Positions 34,311 to 46,900 of a DNA stretch of 64,000 nt are shown in pieces. The first letter of the stretch is position 1. Each line of letters begins with the position of its first letter. The position numbers and the translations under genes are program-made. The notes below the pieces were generated by a model that worked only from the letters and a program-made list of their open reading frames with translations, was not told the DNA's origin and searched no databases. This DNA comes from Chondrilla cf. caribensis (lineage: Eukaryota; Porifera; Demospongiae; Chondrillida; Chondrillidae), in NCBI GenBank assembly GCA_964020155.1, contig OZ026556.1, positions 2,383,501-2,447,500 on the forward strand. The letters are read 5' to 3'.

Positions 34311-37300
34311 TACACACACTTACTGGTTTGTTCTCAAACAGAATAGAACTCATGTCATATCCATCCAATACAACATCCTGTTTGGGTTCAACTCCAGCTA
34401 GCTTCAAAATGGTTGGGAGGAGATCCAGACTGGATGCAAGCTATTATGAACATAAAAATCATCTACAGGGATTGGAAATGTAATGCTTTTCAAGTAAGAA
34501 ACATTTTTCAATCACCAACCCTCATCCAGTCTGGATGAGGGTTGGTGATTGAAAAATGGCGGCAGGCAAGATCCCTGCTCTCGTTGGTGTTATGTATCTC
34601 TTCGTTGCTATCAATAATCTATTTTCAACAAAGCCTATGTTGTTAAGAGCTGTACCCGGAGATCAAGATGCTATTCTTTGCGCCCCGATTCTCGAGCTTA
34701 ATTATGTTGAATGCGTCCTTGTGTCCATCGGCCGGAACGGCTTTCACCACCAATCCACACGCGCTACCGTATCGATCAATCAGTACAGATTTGGACCTGA
34801 CAGAAGAGGAGATAAGTATAGACCAAATATACTATTTGTCTATCTTTGTCTGTTACTATCAGGTGACATTGAGCTTAACCCTGGACCGACCTATAAATAC
34901 CCGTGCGTAAGGTGCGAAAAGCCCGTAAGAAGGAACCAGAAAGGAATCCAGTGTGACACTTGTGACCAATGGTACCACTCAAACTGTGTTCCTATCTCAG
35001 ATGCTGAATACTTTAGATTATCTAATTGTGATGATGTCTTCTCGTGTGCATTGTGTAGTCTACCCCGTCTGTCTGAAAGCTTCTTCACTTGTTCATCGAC
35101 CTCAACATCACCACCACCACCACCATCACTACCACCTCATCGCCCATCCAATTGTGACTCATCAGCTACCAACCTCCATGTAGTACACATGAACATTAGA
35201 AGCCTTCTCCCTCACCTCGACGAACTGAAGATCACAGTTGGAAAGCTGAAACCAGACATATTGGCGATATCGGAAAGCTGGCTTGACAATACCATTCACG
35301 ACAATGAAATTTCTATTGATGGCTATCATAGCACCAGGCATGATCGTGACAGACATGGTGGAGGTACTATCATCTATACTAGAGACCATTTATCAACCAA
35401 AATCACCTTAATTAGAAATTCAATGACCACATCCTATGATTCCATATGGCTTGAAGTTTGTCACAGCTCCCTACCTTCAACTCTTCTCATAGGGTGCATT
35501 TATCGTCCACCCAGCTGCCCAGCACAGTCAACTACAATGATGTTTTCTGAAATAGAAGAAGCACTCTCACTTAAACACCGTGTTATCATCTGTGGGGACC
35601 TAAACATCAATCTACTTAATAAATCTCATCCCTCTTGTATTCAACTTACCAATTTTCTCGAGTCTCATAATCTTCATCAACCTATTACCACCCCAACTAG
35701 AATCACCAGCACCAGTAGTACCCTCATCGACGTCTTTCTTGTCTCAGACCATCACCTAGTCAAATCCTCAGGGGTCTCGAACATTGCCATCTCTGACCAT
35801 TTGCTTATCCATCTCACACTGACGTGGAAACGGCCAAAAGCCAAATCCCTGATGATCACTAAGAGATCCTTCAAGCACTTCGACAGATCTCACTTCCAAT
35901 CAGATCTACAAAACATTCCCTGGTCAGTCTTAGACATCTTCGACTCACCCGACGACAAGCTCTATTGTTTTGAGATGCTATTTAATGGCTGTCTAGATGA
36001 TCATGCCCCATGGAGGACATTTAGATCACGAAAGAAAAGGCTCCCTTGGATCACACCATCCATCCTCAAATCCATAGATCTTAGGAATAAACTCTTAAAG
36101 CACTTCAAGCAACAGCCATGCCCAAATACCTGGTCCATCTACAAGCACCAGAGAAACCAAGTCACTCGGCTCTTACGTGACAGCAAAAAGCAGCACTTCA
36201 CATCCCTTATTAATGGATCAGCGCCCCCCTCCAAACTATGGGATTGTCTTAAGAGTGCACTACCATCTGGTCCTTCATCTGTCGATGGATTTCTGCATCA
36301 AGACCCTGCTGTGGTAGCAGAAACATTCAACAAACACTTCAACTCTGTATCATCTGCGTCATCAGCGTCTAATGGGCCTGTAAGCCATCCTGTAGTTATA
36401 ACGCCCTGTACATATGAGGAAACGCTAGACCTCCTACCAGTTTCCATTGAGGAATGTCAAGACCTACTCTCTAGCCTGAATACAAGGAAAGCAACTGGTC
36501 CTGACAACATACCACCAAGACTACTGAAGGAGTCTGCCCACTTACTTGCACCCCCTTTAACTAACATCATAAACTCCTCTTTTACTACAGGTCACTATCC
36601 AGCAGGCTGGAAACATGCATTAGTCAAACCACTCCACAAGAGTGGTGACAGGTGTGACCTTTTCAATTACCGACCCATCTCTCTCCTTCCCACCTGTAGT
36701 AAAATTATCGAACAAACAGCACAAAAGCAACTTGCTAGTCACCTTGAACGGAACCACCTACTACATCCTCTCCAATCTGGATTTCGGTCGAAACACTCAA
36801 CGGCCTCTACCCTTCTGCGGACTGTTGATGAATGGTACCGGTCCTTGGACTCAGGCATGATGATTGGTGTCCTCTTTCTTGATGTAGCCAAGGCATTCGA
36901 CACTGTCGACCACAACATCTTGTTGTCTAAACTGCCCACCTATGGCCTCTCATCATCCACCATCAACTGGCTCACTTCCTATGTCTCAGGTCGTACGCAT
37001 TCCACTACTGTTTCTGGAGCCACTTCAACACCACTCTCCATCAAATCCGGAGTACCTCAGGGATCCATACTCGGTCCAAATTTATTTAGTATTCATATAA
37101 ATGATCTTCCTTCTATCTGTCCCAATAACACCACTACTGTCCTCTTTGCAGACGATGCAACTATCTATGTAATTGGCTCTACTGTGACAGAAATCAGCAA
37201 CACTCTGACATCAGTACTCAAGGACTGTCACAACTGGATGTCTAGCAACAACCTTCAATTGAATATAAATAAAACCAAATGTATGCTGATTCATCAACCG

Positions 37301-40300
37301 AAGAGACGGACCCAGCCCCTGAATGTCAGCCTGAACAACTCACTGATTGATCAAGTCAAATCTTTCAAGCTCCTTGGATGTATTATCAACCACCATCTTT
37401 CATGGGACGACCATATTCAGCATATTACTGCCAAGGTCACCAGGAACATCAACTTACTAAGGCGCATGTCCTGGTTTCTACCAAAGAAGATACTCCTCAT
37501 GTTCTATAACAGCTACATAATCCCTACCTTTGACTATTGTGATACCGTTTGGTCATCTGGTTGCACTGCCACTCAAGCACAGAAGCTAGAAAGACTACAG
37601 AACTACGCGTGTCGCATCATCTTGAAACAACCGAGGACTACTTCAGCCACACAACTAAGAGTCACCCTTAATCTACCCACTCTAAAATCAAGAAGAGACC
37701 TGCACTCAGTGATTCAGGTTTACAAATGCCTGAACAAACTTGATCCTGGTTACCTAAGACCCCTTATTCGGTAATCATCAACTGTACACCGTCACCAAAC
37801 ACGATTCAGCTCTACCAACAACCTGCAACTGCCCCTGCCATCCACCAACTACGGAAGGAAGGCTTTTTCATTCAGTGGTCCCCTAACATGGAACTCTCTT
37901 CCTGCTGACATCAAGGGGGCCTCTTCTCTGAGTTCCTTCATTAGAGCTGCTCGATCACAACTAACTCCCTAACAACCTAACTCATTTATGTAATTTATTA
38001 ATTTTTAATTCTCATATTCTAATTGTAATCATTTCAAATTGAATTATAAGTTATACAGGATTATTATTACTATTACTATTATTTTTATTTATTTATTATT
38101 ATTATGCATAGCATGTCTTTTCTTGTATTTATTCACTGGGTGCCTTAGTAGTAGCCCATTGGGCTAGTGGCCTCCCCAGTTAAAATAAGATATCCTATCC
38201 TATCCTATCCTAAGAATATGTTTAGTCTGGTATGCTAGAGTATCCCTACGGGTGCCTTCATGCTGGTAAGGTGACTGTATAGCCTAGCGGGAATAACAAA
38301 TAAGCCACAGCTCTCCTACCAATCAGGATGCAACTACTCAAGATTATGGCAATCGAATTATTGCTTGCATGGCAACATGAATGATATTCAAAATTCAAAG
38401 TGTCCTTGCTGTACTCAAGATATTCCATTCAATTGTACTGGCACAATAATATGTGGGAATAAATGTTTCCTGTTTTGGATACCTAATCTTCTTAGTCATT
38501 TCTGAGCATGAACTACATGTGAAATAAGATATATTATGCATACCAGTTGTACTACCTGCCCTACAAGCATGGCACATCACACTTTCCGTTTAAATATACA
38601 ACTTCCTCCCGTGGTAACAGTAAATTTGGAACTCTGGGGAAATTGCATTGCATTTCAAATACAGTTTAGTTCGCATTTTTGAAAGACCACCTGCAAGCTA
38701 AAACACGAACCGTTTTAGAGCACTCCACAGTTGCAGCTAAGGATTTTAACATGTCTGATGTCTATCACATGCAAACTGATGAGGGAGAGAACCCATGAAT
38801 TATAGTAAGCTGTGTACTAAGCATACAAAGGTACAGTACTATAGTCCTAAGACTCACCTCCCTAGTCTTCCCCGGCTGAATCCTCCCAGGCCACCATGCT
38901 ATTCCAGGTACTCTCTGACCTCCTTCATATGTTGTTCCTTTTCCTCACTTCAGCAGCCACCTTGGATCTCACTTGCTAGTTGTGGGCTAAAGGTCCGAAT
39001 ATGCATATAATGTGCATTACAAGTAGATGATACTCGCTGATGACGGCACAGAACTGAGACTTATTACATACATACATACATACCCATTGTCAGCAGTAAA
39101 AAAGACAAACGTATTGCTATCAACTCCTGCGTTCCTCAAAGTCTCAAAGATGAGTCCAACAGAACCATCCGATGATGTCTTCAGGAAAGAATTTAAATTA
39201 TCTGTCATCATATATTACTTTTGGTACATAACATTTGGTAATAACATTTGGTATATGCCATGCCAAACTAGAGCATCTCCGAATTTCCCCCAGATGGTAG
39301 AGTTGGTGTACTTCTTACCAGCATATTGAGGAAGATGTGTGTGATGGTAGGCATAATAGAGGAAGAAGGGTTTGTTTGCAGCTGCAGAAAACGAATTTCA
39401 ATATCATGATGACTAGAAATTCACATTAAAATCAGAAGACAACATCTCACCAGCCTGTGTCTTGATGAAATCAACTGCAAAGTCATTGTACATGTCATCA
39501 ATAGTGAGCATATTAGCTGGTTGTTGGACGATAGTGAAGTTCTGGAAGATAGGACAGCCTGGTGAATGACCCTGAGGTGCTGCATATGAATGAGAAAACT
39601 TCACTGACAGCCATAATCTATGCCTATCCAATTACAAATTCTATATATTGAACATAACATCGTTAATGTCGCACATAATATTATACGCACCACAGACCAA
39701 GTCACAAGGAATGTTCGGATAAAAGCAAGTGACACACGGACATGCTCCAGGGTTACCAGGGAGTCCCTTTGAAAGGAGAGTTTTGAAAACAGTCACATCA
39801 AACACATCACATTGTGTCAGTCTGTGTGTAATAATCACTTACCAGGTAGTGATCAAATCCAAAATGTCCAGGTAGATACTTGTAGTTTTCACCTACTCCC
39901 AAATGCCACTTTCCCACCATTCCTGTACTGTATGCAGCTTCCTTGAGGTACTGGGCAATGGTTGTCTCATTGAGGGGAAGACCTATACAAGCCATGTATT
40001 GGGATAAGTTATTTAATAATCTGTAATATCCTACTTTATATCATCACAGCATCGAAGTAGCCAATTTGTGTTGTGACCATAGTAGTATCAGCTCCCAAAT
40101 TTCATGCAAAGGCCCTGCATGTAATAGGATATGCATTCCCAATTAACCCTTGAGGGCTCGGGTCAAACGGATTCTTACATCACCAAGTCCACGGGTTTGC
40201 ACCAAACCCGATCCTCACAGTAATTAAGCGACATAATGGAAAATAGAGGGATATGCCTGGCTACAGTTTACTTTAAACCAATGAGTAATTAGTCTAATAG

Positions 40301-41817
40301 AATAGTAGCAATAGTAGTACGCTATATAACAATGGTTAACAGTGTATATATTGATAATGCTTTAAAAATTACTTAGTTTAATTTGTAGCATTTCTCCTCC
40401 GGTATATGGGTATGGATGAACCCTTAGTCTAATACTACTAACAGTCCATATACTATGTCTCTGATAGCATATTCTTGAACTAGCTCACCTCCTACAGAGG
40501 CCATTGAGAGCACTTTCGGATAAATTCCAGATCTTGTCTGGTACCTTCCTGTCAGTAGAGCCGCTCTGAAAATAGTGTTTTAAGTTAGATTCATAACAGA
40601 CAGAGTGGTAATGAAATTGAGCAAAGGACTGGAAAGGACATCTTCAGCTAGAACAATTTGAAGATTATAACCACCTGTCTACTTCCCTGAGCAGTGAATT
40701 GTAAAACATGCAAGCAGTTACTAATAGTGAAAAACTACCTGAATTTTCATCAAATAATATTTATGGCATCTATTTTAGTGACATTTGAGCTGTAGGCATT
40801 ACATCATAACAGCTATCATGTTGGTGGCAGGTGCTATCTTAGACTATATTCACACTTTAAAATAATTTACTTTTATTACTCTATGTATATCAATACAATA
40901 AATGTCAAATGTTCCATTCCTTTTGTCCACATTACTATTATGCAGTATCATTATGAAATTGTAACATTATGGGTATCAGAGCATGACAAAACAATTTAAT
41001 AGTACACTCTTGGAGTGTTCCTGGTATCAGTTATGTATGAAGTACAGTATAATATTATTATATCCAGCAATAAGACATTTTGATAGGCTAAGCAACTATA
41101 CCTGGAAGGACTGCACACAGCACCTGCTACATAGAAGTCTAGGAATCGAAGACCCTCTTTGACCATTTTGTCCAAGTTAGAGGTATTGGATGTCGGGTGT
41201 CCATAGCATCCAAGATCACCAAATCCCAACTAAGAAATCACCACAAATATCAGGGTATCAGGGTATCTTATCTTATTTATATCATATGGGTTATAAGAGG
41301 GAAAATAAGGAAGGGCTATGATTCTGATTCATGAATGACATGATGATGTAAGGTGCTAGCTACTACTTTCCAACTTGAAAAGTGGATTGTCCTGCAATCA
41401 TAAACATAGAGTATAATATTATTAATGAAGTTTAAAAGACAATTAGAAAAGGGAATTAGGCCTACATTTAGGAAATATATAGCCCGAAGCTAAGGGTAAC
41501 ATGAGGTAATTCAGGACGTGGCATTCAATAGAAATCAACAGCTAATACATAATCCCCTATATACGGAGATGAAGCTTACGTGGATTCGAATTAATAGGTA
41601 GATAGCTGTGTAGGAAGACTATTAATAGCCATGCAGCTGAAGGTGTTCCACATCATCCCATTAGTACGTAGACTACACTGAGGCTGGCTTACAAACTCAC
41701 GTCGTCTGCGAACAATATCACGATGTTTGGTTTGCCTGAAACTGAATCGCTTCGTCCTACCTCCCACCAAGTGAAGGGTAAGAACAGGAAGTAAATAACA
41801 GGCAGCAAAGAGGCCAT
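31806..41817 (-). CDS. ARSA: Arylsulfatase A-like gene, 14 exons, possibly damaged in exon 10
   Basis: Hydrolyses sulfate esters, normally in the lysosome or secreted. Exons 5' to 3': 41,817-41,701 (start, hydrophobic signal-like N-terminus, then NIVMLFADD-type metal site), 41,229-41,102, 40,565-40,489, 39,982-39,843, 39,766-39,691, 39,579-39,451, 39,381-39,269, 39,178-39,084, 38,986-38,858, 34,440-34,324, 33,690-33,587, 32,436-32,271 and 31,973-31,806 (13 listed; one weak exon may be missed). The sulfatase signature [12 protein letters not shown] spans exons 2 and 3, with the Cys that becomes formylglycine. [15 protein letters not shown] and GKGTTYEGG follow. The C-terminus is Cys-rich as in ARSA. 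Phases fit at every junction except inside 38,986-38,858, where GGC-TGC is followed by TGA and a shifted frame. This may be a lesion or a sequence error. An antisense LINE, a MULE-like element and a (CA)n run lie in its introns. Confidence 0.85.
32600..33209. mobile_element. MULE-like DNA transposon with 9-bp target duplication
   Basis: Inverted ends of 24 bp with one mismatch start GGTTGTGCCTA. The flanks are an exact 9-bp direct duplication CTGATTATA (32,591-32,599 and 33,210-33,218). A 9-bp duplication favours a Mutator-like class over hAT (8 bp). The element is 610 bp and non-autonomous. On the minus strand it retains a Cys-rich coding fragment from an ATG at 32,999. It lies in an intron of the arylsulfatase gene. 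Confidence 0.75.
32820..32999 (-). pseudogene. Cys-rich ORF fragment inside the MULE-like element
   Basis: [19 protein letters not shown] is followed, after a one-base shift, by [20 protein letters not shown]. The spacing C-x2-C and C-V-K-x-G-x-x-C-x2-C resembles a small zinc-binding motif seen in several transposon-linked invertebrate proteins. It is broken by the frameshift near 32,941. The family is not firmly identified. Confidence 0.45.
33724..33760 (+). repeat. Isolated pogo-like terminal repeat
   Basis: TACAGTGGACCCTCAATATC matches the ends of the TA-flanked family at 26,334 and 54,964. The matching right end and internal part are not found nearby, so this is a fragment in an arylsulfatase intron. 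Confidence 0.5.
34257..34319. repeat. (CA)n microsatellite beside an arylsulfatase splice donor
   Basis: An about 60-bp CA run with a few TACA interruptions ends four bases from the donor of the exon at 34,324-34,440 (minus sense). Length changes here could affect splicing. Confidence 0.9.
34502..34558. repeat. Perfect 28-bp-arm palindrome ending on the LINE start codon
   Basis: The arms at 34,502-34,529 and 34,531-34,558 are exact inverses with a single-base centre. The right arm runs from CTGGATGAGGGTTGGTGATT to the ATG of the LINE ORF at 34,556-34,558, so the start codon forms the base of the predicted hairpin. The left arm looks like an inverted copy of the element's first 28 bases. Confidence 0.95.
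34556..37972 (+). CDS. LINE polyprotein: 2A motif, PHD finger, endonuclease, reverse transcriptase
   Basis: Residues 1-111 end in [12 protein letters not shown], a 2A ribosome-skipping motif (Asp104 to Pro111, break expected before Pro111) preceded by a hydrophobic stretch. A PHD-type finger follows, with ligands C117, C120, C133, C136, H141, C144, C164 and C167. Next come an APE endonuclease ([32 protein letters not shown]) and a reverse transcriptase ([36 protein letters not shown], catalytic FADD at 864-867). The uninterrupted frame stops at TAA (37,772-37,774) after 1,072 codons. The same frame then continues with conserved LINE C-terminal text ([15 protein letters not shown]) to TAA at 37,970-37,972, so the first stop looks premature. 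Such elements copy themselves by target-primed reverse transcription. The hairpin at the start codon may influence translation. Confidence 0.9.
38188..38213. repeat. (ATCCT)n tail of the LINE
   Basis: Four to five ATCCT units mark the 3' end of the non-LTR element. Confidence 0.85.
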
Positions 41818-41829
41818 TTTTGACTCTCC

Positions 41830-42358
41830 TGCATATTATGCTAGAATATAAGGTGACGCATAAAAGCCATGGGTACTTTCAGTCTTGAGATCCACAAGCG
41901 CCCATTCGCCGCATGCAAGTCCTAGGGGCGCTTATATATGAGCCTAGCTATTTTGGCCCCGGGGTACGCCCACATCATAATATTATCTAGACCACAGGTG
42001 TAATCTGGTGTTCAATATATATCATGTAATTATAAAATTTATGTCTTCTTGATCTCATCCTTGATCATGTTCTCACATGCAATTATAAGATTTTTTCGTT
42101 CTAACTCTAATATAAACTTTGAAAATAACTGTACTAATTAACAAAATCCATTATTATCAGTGATACTACAGCTCATATAACAATATTTTACACCAATAGG
42201 TATCAATGGTGTCACTACATTACACCCTAAGCTACGTATAATAATCAGCAGCAAAAACTACATAATTAGTATGTTAAGTCTAAGCTACAAAGTTTAATTA
42301 TTTAAGAGTATATAAGTGCAAGAAAATCTGACTATTAACTTTAGTTCATTTCTACATC
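41830..42358. other. Spacer between the RNF213-like and arylsulfatase genes
   Basis: About 540 bp separate the RNF213-like stop codon from the arylsulfatase ATG on the same strand. It must hold the ligase 3' UTR and the sulfatase promoter. Apart from AT-rich text and a GC-richer patch at 41,890-41,990, nothing specific is recognised. Confidence 0.5.
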
Positions 42359-43938
42359 TTATATCTTCATCTTGTATTGCACTGTAATGTGCCAGACATG
42401 AACAACATTCTTAACAAGAATCTTTTCAGATATTTGATCAAGACTGTCCTGTAGATCCTTGATATTGTTGTCATCCACTGCGTCAATGTAGGCATCAAGA
42501 GCATCCGCCAGGCTGTAGACAGGCAACACAAATTAAATTACACAACTAAACAATAAAAAACACCATCAACATTGTCAAACATCATAGCACATATATTGTA
42601 TTGATTTGTGTGTGTGCATTCATGTGACAAGACAGCACAAGGACTGTAAATATGATTTGAGAAGAATAGAATGTTTGGTTATTAAGCTAAACACGATAAT
42701 ACATATATACAGTGAAATATTCGTTAATCAGCTGCAATTGGTTCGGGGAACATTTGGCACACTAATGATATGGTGGATTATGCTGATTATCTTCAGGATG
42801 CCTCCTATCGTTTGTCATGCAATTTGTACGTTCCACTTCTTTGAAAAAGGTTCTGCAAGTATTTCTTACATTTGTAGTCAGATTCCTCTCTCTATAATCT
42901 CAAATCTACTTCTTCTACTTCGTTGTCAGGTCAACTCTAAAACACTTTTACTGGTAGTTCACTCCACACCAACACAAGATCTTGGCACTTGGTGGACTAT
43001 TTGTAACTGAAGCTTATTCAAAAATGCAAATTGGTATGCAAAAGAATGGCAGATGGCGGACTATTTGCATAGCACAGCTATACAAGGAAATTCATTTCAA
43101 AATAATATGGCCGGCCTGTTAAAACGGTTTAACTGATTAATGAATACTCACTTTACTAACTATTAACACATTGATTTAGGTTAGCAAACAATTTATAAAT
43201 AGTGTAAAACTAAGGTGAAGTTAAATTCAGTACATTTCATGATTCATACCATATATTATTTGCATGTATTTTGTTCATGTTTTCTGCATGCTAACACTTA
43301 CGGCCATTCAAATGCTGATGAACCGAGGCTTTTCAAACGAAGTTGAATAAACTTGAATAGAAGCATCATCAGAGAATCCAGTGGAAGCATTCTTAGATGT
43401 CCTTCAAATTCAATTGCACAGTTTGGATCCAGGTTTGCAAACATTCTTTTACTGGATTCATCAAATCCATCAAACGGAATCTGATTTTACAATAATAATG
43501 ATACTTAGTTAATAACATAATCCATTTTACTCTAAGAAGAAATAAAAGAACATGGAACGAGCATACCTCCTTACGTGCACTGGATTGCTGTTTTGCTTTC
43601 TCGAGTGCCAGAGTCTCCCAAAGTGACAAAACATGGGAGAGAGTATACTAAAAGTACAAAATACACAACTTGCATAAATTTTAATCACTATTATCATGAT
43701 ACATAGCACTTATCAATGGTGATCACTTGATTAATTTCATGTGTACATGAACTTTGAAACATGAAATTGATAGCAACTATTTGTAACCCGTTTTATGGCT
43801 ATGATAATCATATTATAGCCACTGTGTACTAGCTGGCTTGTATTTGATGTGGATAGTAAGCAATTTTAATGTACATCCTATAGCAAACAAGCAATGAGTG
43901 AGACAGTATGCAACAGTGTAGGGAGATCAAGTACACAA

Positions 43939-43976
<38 letters not shown>

Positions 43977-46900
43977 ACACACACACACACACACACACAC
44001 ATGCAGTGGTGGTCAAAAGTTATGGGACGATTATGGATTTAAGAAAATGGCGGAACAGAATGGTGCAACTTCAATTGTCCTAAAGCAAGATTTTTCCATG
44101 TAATTTGTAAAAGAAACCTTTAGAGACATTCTACAACATTCTAATCTGTGTTTTCTGCACCTAATCGTTTCATTACATCTTTCGGTACTTGTCAGCCACC
44201 CTTGATTGAAAACCTGCTTTGTTCAGCCAAAATCTCATGCAACATAATTTACTACTCTTCTTCATGCTTCAGTACATCCGGAGATACATTGCATACTTGT
44301 GTTATTTTGTCACTGACTGCTTTATATACTATATACACCCTTCTATCCAATTTTCTGTATGCAAATTCTTTTGTACACAGAAGTATTTCTGTATTGTACA
44401 AAATCAAATTAATCTGACAATTTTCATCCATGTATGTTTTGTGGGAGATTCGTGAGAATTCTTTGTATTTGCTTATTGAACTTGACAAATGTACTCTAAA
44501 AGCACTTTTAAATTATAATGCTATAAATTTAAAGTGACTATAATAAATACTTGTCTAACATAATATACAACTTCATACACTGACCTTCTTACAAAACTCC
44601 GTCTTTCTGATTCGCAGAACATTGATGATATATCTGCTGAGTAACATCTCAGGTTTACCTCCTTTGCTTGCAAGAAAACTAATAGCAACTGTCAGTGTGT
44701 GAAGCGCTTCAGAAATCTCTCGCAAATTTCCGTGGAGTCTTCTTAGAACATCTTTCTGATCTTCGGGGCTCAATGGAACCTGAGAAATTATGAAAATGTA
44801 CAATTCAGCATGACACTGTGGTACTTACAATACATATTATGTATATTAATAGCAGCTTCCGTATTACGTATTCCTTTTGCTATGATGTCAAACCTGTGAT
44901 CTGAATAAGTGAATGCATGGAATCACCTTAATCAAACTGTATATCGAGTGTATGCACAGATTCAGTTTTGTACACCTGACTTTAACATTTCCTGGTGGCA
45001 TATCTACCTTACCTACTGTAAACAACTAGCCTAACTCTTCCTGCCTCATACTAATACCTTTATAGGCATAAGTGCTCTCTTACATATTACTGTTATAAGT
45101 GAGTACTGTTTGCTATTAACTGCCTGGCTGACACCACTCGCTTGAGAGGTTAAGCTTTGGCAAATGGCACAGGACTGGTGGGTAACCTTTGCTTAAGGGT
45201 AAACTCCTTATAGTGGATTGCAAAGACCTCATAATATATTTATGCAGCCCCGACCGGCAGGCATTAGTTTAACCAAGTTGATTGAATTACTACCTAGCCC
45301 TGTTGGGGAATCACCTAATGGACAGATTGTACATTATGGATGACGTGGGGTCATCATAATAAAGAACAGTCCTGTATTGATCACACTAACCACGAACAAT
45401 TAGTGGACAAAGAAGTGGAGGGAGGGTGCGAAAGACTGGGTAATGCCAAACACAGTACGTGCAAGTGCTACGCTTCGTTGCAAGGGTTGCTTAGCGTGGG
45501 TCCAGCAATAGTGTGTAATGTCTGTGAGCCCTGTGTTACATCTTCCCATGGGAGTTGTGTATCCAACAGTGGCTGGCGGCTTCCATAACCTGTACTACGT
45601 ATGCCAAACAGCATTGCCTCTGAGGCTGATGAACTGAGCTTTAAGACTAAACAATTGCTATCGCATGCCAATGCTCTTAGTTCCCTGATGATTATTATGT
45701 CATTCAAAGGTTGAGAGAGGGCACTTAACGTAGCGCACAGGCCCCACTAGTCGTGTTAACAAATTTTACCTTCTGTAAAACATATACTGTATAGCACTGG
45801 AGATGTGTAGAACACAAATGGTGGTCTACAAAATTGCGGCAACCCAAATACAATAAATGACAATTTAGCACTCAGTCAAGAATAATATTAATATTATGTA
45901 GTATTGCTCTGGACATTTTATTGCAATCAACAGATGCACAAAATTGTGCTGATTCTAAGAAGACAACCACCAATTTACCATAACATTATTATTTTATCCC
46001 TTATACATGTTGAATGCCAACATCGTTATTTATTTACAAAGAAGTTAAATAAAGTTCTATCTATTTGGAAATAAGTAACAATTTTATAGTTTAGAGATGA
46101 TGGCGGTTGATAACAAGTAAGTGTGTTACAATAATATTCCAATTTTTGTGATCACTGGTATTTCTTGCATATCCATCAGAACACAGATATTATTTTGCAA
46201 AGTGTGCAGGATTGGATACTGGTTGGGACACTTTTATGTGTATTGATGGTCCAGAGGAAATTAAACATAAGATATAGTGTACACGTAATATTTCCATAGA
46301 GATTTTGTACAGTTTGTACAAGATAAACTGACACAGTGTCCCTATACTATTCATATTTACTCCATGTAAACATATTACCTGTGGCTTAATGTTCTTTTTT
46401 AACTGCTCAAACACATCTTGCTGAATAACATCACCACTATAGACCATCACTGGTTGGGATGTTCCATCAATACCTGGTTTGCCCACAAGGAACCGGTCAT
46501 AGATGTGTTTCTCCAGAGCTCCAAAGTCATATTCCACTTGCTGCCCCTTACCAAACCTCAGGGAGTACCTACAGTGGGTCAGGATCACTGTGTCAATCTC
46601 TCCTTCGTATGAGATCATGTGGAAGGGTAGAAGCTGAGGTAGAGGTATGGCTTTCTTCGCAAACCTAAGAAAACAAATTAAAAAAAGTAGAATTGATAAT
46701 GATTGAGAATAGTTAATATGTATACATGTAATAGCACATATGTATAGCTTTGAGAATGATAAAATAAATGACTAATATTCAGTTATCCTATAGGCTAGGA
46801 TTGTTATTTATTGGTGTACTCCTGAATTTCATACAGCAAAGTAGCAACTTCTATACATGTATGGAAAGGTCCATCCTTGGTTGGTGACGCATATTAAACT

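Larger units (their letters stand above)
34531..38213 (+). mobile_element. Nearly full-length APE-type non-LTR retrotransposon (CR1/L2-like)
   Basis: The insertion is antisense in an arylsulfatase intron. It has a short 5' UTR, one long ORF, a 3' UTR of about 215 bp and a tail of ATCCT repeats (about 38,188-38,213), as in CR1/L2-type elements. The coding part is intact but for one stop near the 3' end, so the insertion is young. Its 5' end is duplicated as an inverted arm (34,502-34,529). Confidence 0.85.

Noticed and set aside
39767..39842. Apparent frameshift in the arylsulfatase between GFDHYL and GNPGACPC
   Set aside because: A 76-bp intron (GTAAGT ... CCTTTCAAAG) joins both sides in phase 0 and gives a sequence that fits the family.
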